A DNA stretch of 64,000 bases from Ascaris suum (taxonomy: Eukaryota > Nematoda > Chromadorea > Rhabditida > Ascarididae): assembly GCA_013433145.1 (NCBI GenBank), contig CM024181.1, positions 5,580,001 through 5,644,000 on the forward strand, in the 5' to 3' direction. A program made the position numbers and the translations under genes. Shown piece after piece: positions 1 through 10,000 of the stretch. Under the pieces are notes generated by a model. That model did not search any database, had not been told where the DNA came from, and saw nothing but the letters and a program-made list of their open reading frames with translations. How positions within the stretch are numbered: position 1 is the stretch's first letter; every line of letters starts with the position of its first letter.

Positions 1-16
1 ACATTTTGGCACGGAT

Positions 17-249
17 TTATTCCCTGGAATTCTTATGATCTAGTGTTAACTTCAATTCTCGACTGTGGCATTTGTTCATGACTCTCTCAAAAAATCCTTT
101 TATAGGTAGGATCGTTGGTGGATGACCGGATGAAGTAACGTGATAGGGTAAATTAACATTATTTGAATATTGTTGCAAGGATGCATAAAGATTTCTGGCT
201 ATCTGAGAGGATGTCAAATTCCGCCGTTCTTGCTCCTCCCGATTCCAGG
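17..249 (-). CDS. Possible 3'-terminal exon of an unidentified gene
   Basis: A 76-codon open frame ends in TAA at 19-17. It is preceded on the - strand by a strong acceptor: a long pyrimidine tract ending in TTCTCAG, with AG at 251-250. The peptide begins WNREEQERRNL, is mostly hydrophilic, and contains ILPIKGFFERVM near its end. I do not recognise a family. No ATG opens the frame, so any other exons would lie at higher coordinates; I could not find a convincing one before the TTR gene. If translated further upstream, the same frame would add a hydrophobic stretch, but that is probably the intron's pyrimidine tract read as codons. It could also be chance. Confidence 0.3.
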
Positions 250-764
250 CTGAGAAGGCGGTGAAATAAGGAAGTAAAAAAAAGGAAGAAAGGGTGCTCA
301 GAAACCTGTACTGACGAAAGAGCAATATGTGCTAAAGCATTCTCATACTCTTCATCTTCACACTTGAATTTTCTTTTTCTTTGCTGTGGATTTTATTTGA
401 TGCTTCATACAAGCGCCCACGGGGGCGAAAGTCAAAACTAAACATTTGAGGTCATGCAGCGTTCTCGTCGATGCCAGACGATGCGTCCTTACCTAATACC
501 TGAATTCGACATATCTTTCGTATAACCTTTTCGCCTATCACTCGCCTAGAGAAGAGAAGATTTGTCCCACATTGCTTTTGAGTGGCTCCTTGCAAACTTG
601 CTCGATCGCCGCTTTCCGCTGTAGTGTGCCTTGTTCATCCAAGGTTATACATCTCTTCCTCCCTCCTCTCTTGCCCAGCTTAAAATTTCTGGCTCACTTA
701 TCACTTCAGTGCTCGACTAACACATATCAGTACTATTTATCTTTGCCTTTCATATTATCTACCT

Positions 765-905
765 CCTTCGCATCGATGCCACCTATCATTTATCGCTATA
801 TCAAGAAATTATGATAAGCACTTATTCACTTTCCTTCGTATCGATGCCACTTATCATTTATCGTTATATCAAGAAATTAGCGCAATGATAAGCACCTATT
901 CTCTT
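765..905. repeat. 68-bp tandem duplication
   Basis: Two adjacent copies start at 765 and 833. Both contain CATCGATGCCAC or TATCGATGCCAC, then TATCATTTATCG, then TATATCAAGAAATTA and ATGATAAGCAC. The second copy has a 4-5-base insertion (GCGCA) before ATGATAAG and a few substitutions. Confidence 0.8.
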
Positions 906-1161
906 GCTATGTTTTACACTTTTCACGAATGTTCACTGTGTTGAGCTTATATCTGCTGAAATCTCAAGTTCTATGATCAGTATATGCCGCGATATTTTCA
1001 CGTGCTGCAATCCTTCTCGTATTCAGCTTTTTTTTTTATTTTATAACAAAATATCCGATTAAGTTCGTCCTTAACTTTTGTTTTCTTTCATTCTTGGAAT
1101 TGATTTCCAAAATATTATACGAAGATTTCGAAGTATTTATCGGTTGACTATAAAAGGTGGC

Positions 1162-1523
1162 CCCTTCAGTTTTCACCGTTCCTTTGTCAAAAATTGGACG
1201 TTTTAAGCTTCTAACAATCCTCTGGCCGAAATTAAACCTTAGGAACTTTTTGCCGATTTACAGGTAAGAATCGGGCTTTTGAAAATTCTCACCGACATGC
1301 AAATAAAAGAATCAGACCCTTCAAACTTCTTGCCAATATAGAATTAGAAAAACTGATCACTTCAAACTTCCTGCCGGTGAATGCCATCAAAAGCACTCAA
1401 CCTTTTCAGCTTTAAAGTTTTTAGGATTCGTCGAAAATAAGCCTGATTCTTCAAATTTTTGAATTTCGCTGCCAAAAAAAAAAACGGAGCTCCTAAACTT
1501 TCTAGAATTGAACGATGTGTCCT
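1162..1523. repeat. Degenerate ~41-bp minisatellite, about 9 units
   Basis: Units begin near 1162, 1201, 1238, 1277, 1318, 1359, 1402, 1449 and 1491. The best-preserved units start CTTCAAACTTCTTGCC and end in an A-rich half with ACTGATC. Other units show the same plan with many substitutions and small indels, which suggests an old array. Confidence 0.6.
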
Positions 1524-3527
1524 TCCAGTATTGTATGAATCCATAGCGAATACGAAAACAGTAGAATTTTCCTTTCATCTCCATTTATCATCTCAAACTG
1601 AGGCCAAACAATAGCAAACATAGCTATGAAGGAATTTTTTTTCCGCTGACGCAATTATTCAATAAAAGAAAGAAAATAAATCGCACCAATACAAACAACA
1701 ATCAACACAAAATGATAGCTTCTTTAAAGAATATGAACTATTGAATTTATATTCAACTGAAGCGTGAAAAGAGTGCGTCATGAATTGAGCATTCATATGC
1801 TAATAATGTGCAATTTTGCAATTGCATGCAAGATGTGAATAAAAGGTGAAAAAATTGTCAATTGCAATGTGCAAAATTCTTTTATAAATGCAAAAATTAA
1901 GGGCCATTAATTCATGGAGGTGCTGAATTGATGTATTGCTTGGTTGTTGAATGTCTTCGACTAACGCGGCTCTTTAACAGCGGTTTTTGCAAATTGTAGT
2001 ACTGATTGTATGCACTTACAAAGCTGACATTAGCTATTGCTCAATGTGTTGGGACCATTCGTTGGGAGGATGACCAATGGCGAATAGAAACGAACCGGAA
2101 ACTATGCACGATCATACGTTGTTTGACTTTCAAGAACGAATCAAGTTTTGAAACTTGCTTTGTTCATCATGCGATAAAGTACAACCTCTGTGACCCTACA
2201 AGTTCAGAAGCAGTCTTCTATATAATAATTAGGGGAGTAGGAATGATGTGGAGTGGAGATAAGCTTGAGCAAAGGAGAACATTTTTAGAGCTCGAGGTCA
2301 GGCTGAGCATTATTATGTCAAATGTCTTTTGCCGACCATACTGGAAGTTTTTTTCTAAGTCGTCTTTGTTCAAAATATCGCTGAGATGTTACTTCTAGTA
2401 AGAACTGTTGAGGACGATCAAAAGTCAACTCAAAGGAAGTTTTTAAGTAAATATGCAGGATGAGAGAGGAAACAAGATGAGTGGTTATTGATCAGGCACC
2501 TAATATCATTGTGATTAGCTGCTGATCGATTGATCAATATCGCCTATTTGATGATCCAAACGATGCTGAAGTATCTGGAAGAGTTCAGTGATCACTTCCT
2601 CGAGCAGCTCCTGAACACTGATAAATCCTGTGTTTACTGCTATTTAAGCGGAAAACAAGAAAAAAGTGGTTTTGAAAGCATATATTTATGGCTGCAGACC
2701 GTTTTGTGATAAGACCATCGCTATGTATCACTTGTTTACTCAGGAGTGTTAGTCGTTCAGCTCTACCCTATAACTGTTATCATCGACTCATTCGTCTATC
2801 TATACCAATACGATCGGCTTACTTGCCTTCCTAGGGTTTAGCGATTACTCAATATTAGAAAAGATTTTACTTCTTCAAGATTTATTTTTTTTTAAATGAA
2901 TATTTTATGAAACAATACCATATATTCGCAAATAAAAGTTGCCATTGATAATTTGAATTCCTTGTGAAATATTTACGTACTGCCTTGTTCGAATAAACGT
3001 TCTCCGCTCAAATATTTACTATGTGTAGTAAAAGTTATTAAAAGTTTCGTAAATTTACACCATATAGTATTGCCTTAGAGCATGAAAATTGGATTATTTT
3101 TTCAACTTTATCCGATATATTTAAATGAAATTCACTAATTTTGAATTTAAATTGCATTAGGAGGATTCACATATTTTAAAATGAGTTACTTTATTAAAAT
3201 ATTATGCTCTCTCTATAGAAATTATATAGATTTTGAGGGGCTTTTTACGCTATTGACAATATATTTCTTCAATAATAGCCATAAAAATTCGCATATTCTA
3301 ATATCATTTTGCCTTTAACTTTAGTTTTGCCTCTTACATTTTGCGGCTCTTTTATCGATGTTTCAAACATTTTACCTTTGAAACTTTCAATAGTATTTAC
3401 ATAAATCTACATAGATTGACACATTATCAACCGATTGTGATATGAAGCTTCACGTCTAATGCTTAAAGTTCACTTTTAAATTCGCGTTTGAAGGAGTATA
3501 ATTATTAAAGAATTAATTGAATCGACA

Positions 3528-5088
3528 ATGATTCGCGTAGTGTTGCTCATCAGTATAGTACCGTTTGCGTTTGGTGCACTTGGTGGAATGGTTGGTCGAA
3601 CGCAAAGTGTTGGTGCAACCGGAATTTTATTATGCAATGGACAACCAGCAGCTGATGTTCTTGTGAAAATGTACGACGATGACCGAGGTACTACTATATG
3701 TTCTCTTCTTATTTCAAATTTGAAAAACGCTTCGCGGATTGCTTCATTTTAATAGTAATGAACTACTAAGCTTTATACCTAATAAAAATGTACGGGATCA
3801 GTTTGTTTTTTTTTTTCCTTTAGGATGGCAAAGATAATGGAGAAGAGAGAGGAAGGGGAGAAGGTTGCAGAGTCTGAGTTGCACGACTGATGATGTGAGA
3901 GCAAGAAATTTCCTTCAGTGCAGGCTTTAAGGATCATGAAAGAAGTGAGCAGGACTAGATCGCTCATTAGTACGACGCCCAATGCGGACTGTCGATGTCG
4001 AGTTATCAAGGTGATCTTAACCACTGAAGAGTGCAAGTATGTATAGAGGAACATCTAACTGCATTGTAAACAATACGCTCCGGACGTCCTAGGATTTGAA
4101 TGAGACTTCAACCACATGAAGTCACTTCACTAGGAACAAAACGTGAGCAACATGAGCTTAGTTCACTACAGACATGACTTGAAGCATGTGATGCTATTTC
4201 ACCAAAACTTGCTAATGAGCATCTTCCCCAATAAAGTTGCGTCCAATAAGTAAATTGCTTATGAGAACGTATTTAATTGATGGCTATTAGGTTTCGATTT
4301 CGATGATTTTATGGGCGAAACGACAACCGATTCGCAGGGTCGTTTCGAGTTGAGCGGAAGTAATGCCGAAGTGTCAACAATCGACCCGAAAATAAATATC
4401 TATCATGACTGTGAGGATTGGTGGTGGGTAAGTCAAATTTACAAGGTCTCTTTTAATAAGGAAAGATATGAGGAAAAAACATACTACTTCACACACAACA
4501 TAAATAATGAACGGTCCGTTTCTCATAAAGAATGTTGTTCAGTGCTCGATAGAGGCTTCTTCGTGGGAAGATATGGGAGGATGCAAGGGGAGGGAGAAGG
4601 TGGGTGGCTTCTGAGACCCAGGAAGAGGTAGACGACCTTACTGCAGCTTTTGACAGCCTCGATGTATTCAGCCATTCTCATCGGTCTAGGGCTGTCGTGA
4701 TGAGTAGATGACAACACCTATCATTCGCTTTCTGATCAGACGCTTCGGGGTGACAGGCCATTAGGAGTAAATCATCACCATCGAACAAAGTGCTCCTTCC
4801 AGATATAACACTGTTCAGTTATCTCCAAAATGCATATTACTTCAACAACATCAGCAATAATCTACAGCTTCCCTCTACCTTCCATCTGCCGCTACAAGTA
4901 AGGCAACTCGATTAATTAAGCATATTAATGAAAAAAAAAATCAATTGCAGCCATGTCAGAGGAAAATAAGCATAATGATTCCCGATGTGTACATAACACC
5001 TGGAACACGGCCAAGACAATTCTACGATGCTGGAACTATCGAACTTGCGGGCAAATACGAAGGTGAAGAGCGAGATTGCATCCATTAA
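3528..5088 (+). CDS. Transthyretin-like (TTR) family secreted protein
   Basis: Exons are 3528-3687, 4291-4427 and 4951-5088 (435 nt, 144 aa). Donors are GAG|GTACTA and TGG|GTAAGT; acceptors are ATTAG and TTGCAG; phases join cleanly. Residues 1-16 (MIRVVLLISIVPFAFG) form a signal peptide. The mature part has the nematode TTR-like pattern: GILLCNGQPA, ETTTDSQGRFELSG, IDPKINIYHDCED, PCQRK and DAGTIELAGKYEGEERDC. Cysteines lie at 36, 94, 101 and 142, enough for the two disulfides usual in the family. Family members are extracellular beta-sandwich proteins abundant in nematode secretions; ligands are mostly unknown, and one C. elegans member (TTR-52) bridges dying cells to phagocytes. Unusual here is WWW at 97-99, ending exactly at the exon 2 donor. 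I do not assign a numbered ttr orthologue because the family is large. Confidence 0.95.
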
Positions 5089-5280
5089 AGAACAATTATC
5101 GCCTCTCATTACTTTGTATTACTAACTGAAAAATTATGACTAGGAATTAAAAAATTAGTCGGTGACATATTCTACGGACAGTTCAACAAATAGCTCATCG
5201 TTCATCGTCTAAAACCCTCATTCTCCTCGCGTTGGGGAGGGGAGAAGAGCGCACCAAAGAACCTCAAGATGAACGCCTCC

Positions 5281-5286
5281 AATAAA
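5281..5286 (+). terminator. Likely poly(A) signal of the TTR gene
   Basis: The first AATAAA after the TTR stop codon lies 193 nt downstream. A second AATAAA is at 5632-5637. Either would give a 3' UTR of ordinary length. Confidence 0.5.
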
Positions 5287-6535
5287 TCTAAATAATTGAT
5301 GTAATTTATAAGCAGTGTTTACTTTCATATCTGCCGTCATAAATCGGTCGTCCTTCATATGCAAATTTTTATAAAAATCCGACGGCAATAACATTTCAAA
5401 CAACCAAAATAATCACTTAGCATTGTGGCTAATTGTAACAAAATTATGAGAAACGCCTTTATGCAACTATTACCAAGTCCTATAATTAACTACAAACTTA
5501 TCATCGCATTGAATGAAATATACTAACATCCCTTCACTATTTTTTTTTTTTGAAATTAAAAGCCTTTCTACTATAGCATCTTACAGTTATTATGCAACTG
5601 TAATATAATTTGAATGTGTGAAACCACTCAAAATAAATTCAACGATCTTTACATGTCTACATCCCACGTAGACTGGTAGCTTATAAGGCTACCCACGTTA
5701 CCAATAAAAACCTACTGAGCTAGTGGGCTCCCATATTGCAGTGCTTTTACGATCAAACAACCTGCACGGTCTTCTTCAAAACCTAACATGAATTTAAAAT
5801 ACCCTTAGCAATCGACTTTTTAAATTAAATTAAAGCAATTGTGAAGTGCAGTCTAACTGATTCAATGATTCACCTTCACTCACGCTAACATTAAACAACA
5901 CAAACATTTATCCGCAAGGTTGATTCACAAAAGGGGAAAGCGAAATGGAACAAAACAGTGAAATGGACAACGACAACTGACCACAGAGGCAGACAACGAC
6001 GCTGCAAAAAGAAAAAAAAAACTGCGAGGAAATAATGCAAAATGAAGCAAAACAACAAACTTTATTCTACTGTCGGCGACGAAAGTTCTGCTGAAATGAA
6101 ATGTCGTTCAACACAATCAATAGCTTTTATCGTGTACCACAATTGCTTCGCAAAGCAACAGCCATTCGAAAAACTCACCAAATTTCTGCTCAAAACTATG
6201 AATACCTTCACACAAATAACTTCAAAAATTCGTCACGCTTTAAACCTTCCCAACAACAAAAACGCACTCGTAAGAAACAAACAACGAAGGAATTAACAAC
6301 TACACAACCAGTACTTAGCATTAATAACTTTTCTTCCACCACATTTTAACGCTTTCACAACGCCCTCAACGAGATCGATTCAACCGACCGTAAAAACGAT
6401 GGAGCGCTAGCTGCAGTCCTTTCCAACTTAATGACTCCAAACGCCTTTTTGCTAACCTTAAACTCTGCTATTCGCATGACACTAACGCCGAAACTCCTAA
6501 CGTATTTTCCCCATCATAAATAAACCATCCAACAC

Positions 6536-6606
6536 TATCATACAAAAGAACTGTATCAAACATCCCTCAACGTTGGATGTTTTGTTACGATTCTTTTGTT
6601 TTGATA
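6536..6606 (+). ncRNA. Pre-miRNA-like imperfect hairpin (candidate)
   Basis: The 5' arm 6536-6565 pairs with the 3' arm 6575-6606 across a 9-nt loop. By hand, about 27 of 30 positions pair, including a run of 8 (CAAAAGAA with TTCTTTTG) and a closing helix AACATCC / GGATGTT, with two single-base bulges. One pair is G:U if the + strand is transcribed, which slightly favours that strand. The size and bulge pattern fit a microRNA precursor, but a decayed fold-back transposon would look the same. No known miRNA seed was recognised. Confidence 0.35.
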
Positions 6607-7069
6607 TGGCAGTGAACTAATCCCCCCGATCAAACAGAAAAAACTTTGGAGGGAGGAACTTTTCAGCGACCAATGAGTGTTTTTCCGAACAAGGACTTTT
6701 TATCACTTGGAAGAGAAATCAAACTGCAAAACTTTCCGTTGAAAATAAGTTGATTTCCAACAAACTTTTCTACCCCCCACATCAGCAATTATTTAAAACA
6801 TTCATGTGTTCATGACTATATGAGATTTTTGCCTCCTACTCCTTCCGCCGAAAGTGGAAACCTCAGCTAAACAAGCTGCACCTTTTCACAATATTTTCTC
6901 ACAATATACGGCTATAAATTACACAGCGATTGCAGAATTCAGTCCCCACTTCCCCTTCTATCATTCTGGTCATCAACTTCTCCCACTCGCTCCCATCTTC
7001 GACTCCCTTCCCCACTCCCACTCCCCCCTCTCCACCCAAACGTTCAGAACCGCAACCCTCTGTGATATT

Positions 7070-10000
7070 TCAGTATCGACGGCGATCGCGGTCATCTCGA
7101 TAATCGCGCTCACGACCAACGCCTCCGCGATCACCACCCGCACGATCGACACCACGATCACCACGATCCCCGCCATTACGTGCGTCGCGAGAAGAACGAT
7201 AGTCGTCATACCTGAAGTCCCAGTCAGTATAAAAATTTCATACAGCAGCTTAGTAGATTTGTTGGAAACGAAAGGTTAAGTTGAAGACTAGCCTACGGAA
7301 GGTTATCAGCACACCAATGAAAGTCTTCCAAAAAAGTTGGCAAAAATGAAGTGGTGAATAAACCTGCACTGATACAATCCACTCAAAAGGTAGCAAAAAT
7401 AATAACATTCATAGTAATCTGCGAACAGTCGCCCTATAATCCTACTGGAGTAACTCAAATAACGAGCTTCAGATGAAAACCTTCTCGAGTCCCGATCGCG
7501 TTCTCTGCTGCGACTACGGCGTCTCGTTGCCGATGAAGTTCCATTTCTCTCGCGCTCGCTACCACGATCACGGCTATCCCGATCGTGTGAGTAGGACCGA
7601 TGTGCCGACGAAGAACGATGCTCCCGATCACGATCTTCATGCCCACCACCATGTTCCAATGCTGCCGCTTCGAGTGCCGCCTTCGATTCTCTTGTTCGTC
7701 GTGTGTCACCTTTACCACCACCTGAACGTCTTCATATTTGAATTCGATGGGAAAACTAGGAGTACAAGGTGGATTCTAACTGACATATGATAAAACACAG
7801 GCGGACAGAATCTTGGGAGATTTCTGAAAAAGAGGTCATGATGTTGACACTATTGATACGGCACACCGAATACTCCTACTCCTCGTTCTCATATGAAGTT
7901 TTTTGCAAGGTAGGTTCCTTTTAAAAGTGTTCTGACAACTGACCATCGATAACCTCTAGGCGTATCCCAGTCTCAAAGAAGCTCCCTCTTAAAAAGAAGC
8001 GCCTATCTTCTGCCTCACTCCGAAAAAAAGAAGCCCAGAGGCTCATTTTCAGGCAAATACTATAGATTAGGCACAAGAAACGATACCAAGACGTCTTGGA
8101 AGCCAAGATTTCTGTGTACGACCACGCTCGTAATCCACAACAACACGACGCCCATCGATTTTCATCCCATCCGCTTTCTTGTATGCTTCTGAAAGCATTT
8201 CACAATGGGCGTATGAGGAGAATATCAAATACTGCGAGGACTGCATCAGGCTGCACCTTCCCACGGGGAAAAAAATATGCTCAAGTTGTGTCAAAAACAT
8301 ATCTGTCCAAGCATGTTGAACAATGGGCAATCTCTACGCGTATGGCAATGGTCGTATTTTCAGCTGCAATTTTCGTTATTAAGATAGAATCACCAGCTAT
8401 GCCATCGCTATGCTCTAATCATGCCAAATGCATTTTTTTCATCCATTTCCAACAAATGGTTCATTTTCCTTTAGTTCTCCCTCCCAATTCCGCTTTTTTG
8501 AGTCTCGATTTTTGACTCTACAGAAGCAAATCCAAACTCTTTCAATAAAGTATCTTAAAACTCATTTCCCATCTGAAACGTGAAAAATAGTGAGACTTTT
8601 TCTACAACGCAATGTTCCAATTTCGGAGTAAGAAGGATCTAAGAAATGGCCACGAACTGCCAACTTCTAGTAATACCATTAAACATGAACTTTAAAAGAA
8701 GGACCACGCAGAGCGTTCAAAAATTTTTCAAAACCATGAGTGCAACTTTATAAGATGACTTTCACTAGCATCCTCTTCTCCTCCCCCTTCGAAGACAAAT
8801 TTCATGGTTTAAACATCAGCCGTCCAACTGGAGCGGCAGTTTCATGCTGTAAAGTAATCAACCTCCCGCATATAGGTCCGAAATGAGCTATGACCGGAAG
8901 CCTTAGAGCAGCACTTCATCAAAAACTTGCATACGTTTTCGGCACAACTCTCAGCACATGCCTGATTAAGAGACCCATAAATCATTTCCGGATGCAATCC
9001 ACAATACCTAAATCGTAGCAAAATAACTTGGCAAGTTTACTGTGTGAAACACTTTATCTTCCATTGAAGGTAAGAAAGGATTTGTATCGACATACGGAAC
9101 GAGCAAACGATATATAACTAAGCCAAGGCATTTTGCAAATGTTAGCAACCAATTCAAAGTTTACGCTAAATGCTTAGAGAGCGTAAACCCGTTTTGAAAT
9201 ATTTTCTTTTATTTCTCACTTACCTTTATATCCCCCATCTTGAAATCATTCCGCGAATTCCAAATATCCCTCTATCGATATCTATAGAAAGGATATTTTC
9301 CAGAAACCCCATAATGACTACGACTGTCGGCCTCAAAAAAAGGAAATAAACGAAACGCTGACCTAAGAAATGGGCGAACGATGGCGCTCCCCTTCGTGCG
9401 CAGTCTATACCATTGTCGACCAATTCACGTGGTAAACTTACACTTTTTGGGGGTGAAAAGAAAAAAGGAGAAAAAATAATAACCATTTTTTTGAAACTTG
9501 CCTCAACCACATACTGTGTGTAGAGAAAATTCCAGGCCACCTACATGGCCATCTACTTGCTAACCCAAACTTTCACTGTTTCAATGAATTAAGAAAACTT
9601 AGAAGTTCTATCAAATCGTCTTCAATCGCACCCGCTCGCTCGCAGTATCCGTCCAATTACAAAGCAGTGCTACTCCTATTCAACATTCTGCGTACACAGA
9701 CCATTCGTGTCCTCTCAATGGTCTCCCTTATATCCCTCTAAAGCAAGTGCTACAGCGTCTATGTGCATGCACGTGAAAGCCCATGTTTTCGATCACCATC
9801 TTAGAAAACCTACTAGCACTGTATCAAAGATTGCGCAGTAAAGTTTCGCTTTCCATCTCCGCCTTCTTTCCGTTGAATGAAACTGTAAGGGCATTCCTGC
9901 CGTAGTGCTCATTTATAACGCCACTTTCCCTTCTCACCTTCCGATCACACACCCGACAACCGCATTTCCCATCCCAAAATAAACGTTTCAAGCAAATATA

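Larger units (their letters stand above)
250..3527. other. Intergenic region upstream of the TTR gene
   Basis: This A+T-rich stretch has no gene I can support. It holds a 68-bp tandem duplication (765-905) and a decayed minisatellite (1162-1523). A 130-codon frame at 2006-2398 opens on TTG, lacks clear splice sites and resembles nothing known. The last kilobase before the TTR start is very A+T-rich and presumably holds its promoter, but no specific element could be singled out. Confidence 0.6.
5089..7069. other. Convergent intergenic region between TTR and U1-70K
   Basis: This region holds the 3' ends of the TTR gene (+) and U1-70K (-). It contains a small inverted repeat near 5670-5690 (GGTAGC / GCTACC) and a pre-miRNA-like hairpin at 6536-6606. 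Frames at 6042-6349 overlap each other in A-rich sequence and are not supported. No clear AATAAA was found close behind the U1-70K stop codon. Confidence 0.5.

Noticed and set aside
1145..1160. TATAAAAGG as a TATA box
   Set aside because: No gene follows within a reasonable distance, and it sits at the edge of the minisatellite.
2006..2398. 130-codon + strand frame (IRWEDDQWRIETNRKL)
   Set aside because: It opens on TTG, with no good acceptor or donor and no recognised similarity; a frame of this length can occur by chance in 64 kb.
6854..7279. 141-codon + strand frame
   Set aside because: It is the mirror of the last U1-70K exon, whose repetitive RD/RG codons leave the opposite strand open.
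8096..8515. 139-codon + strand frame
   Set aside because: It is antisense to U1-70K exon 7 and its flanking intron; the - strand reading is a conserved RRM end.
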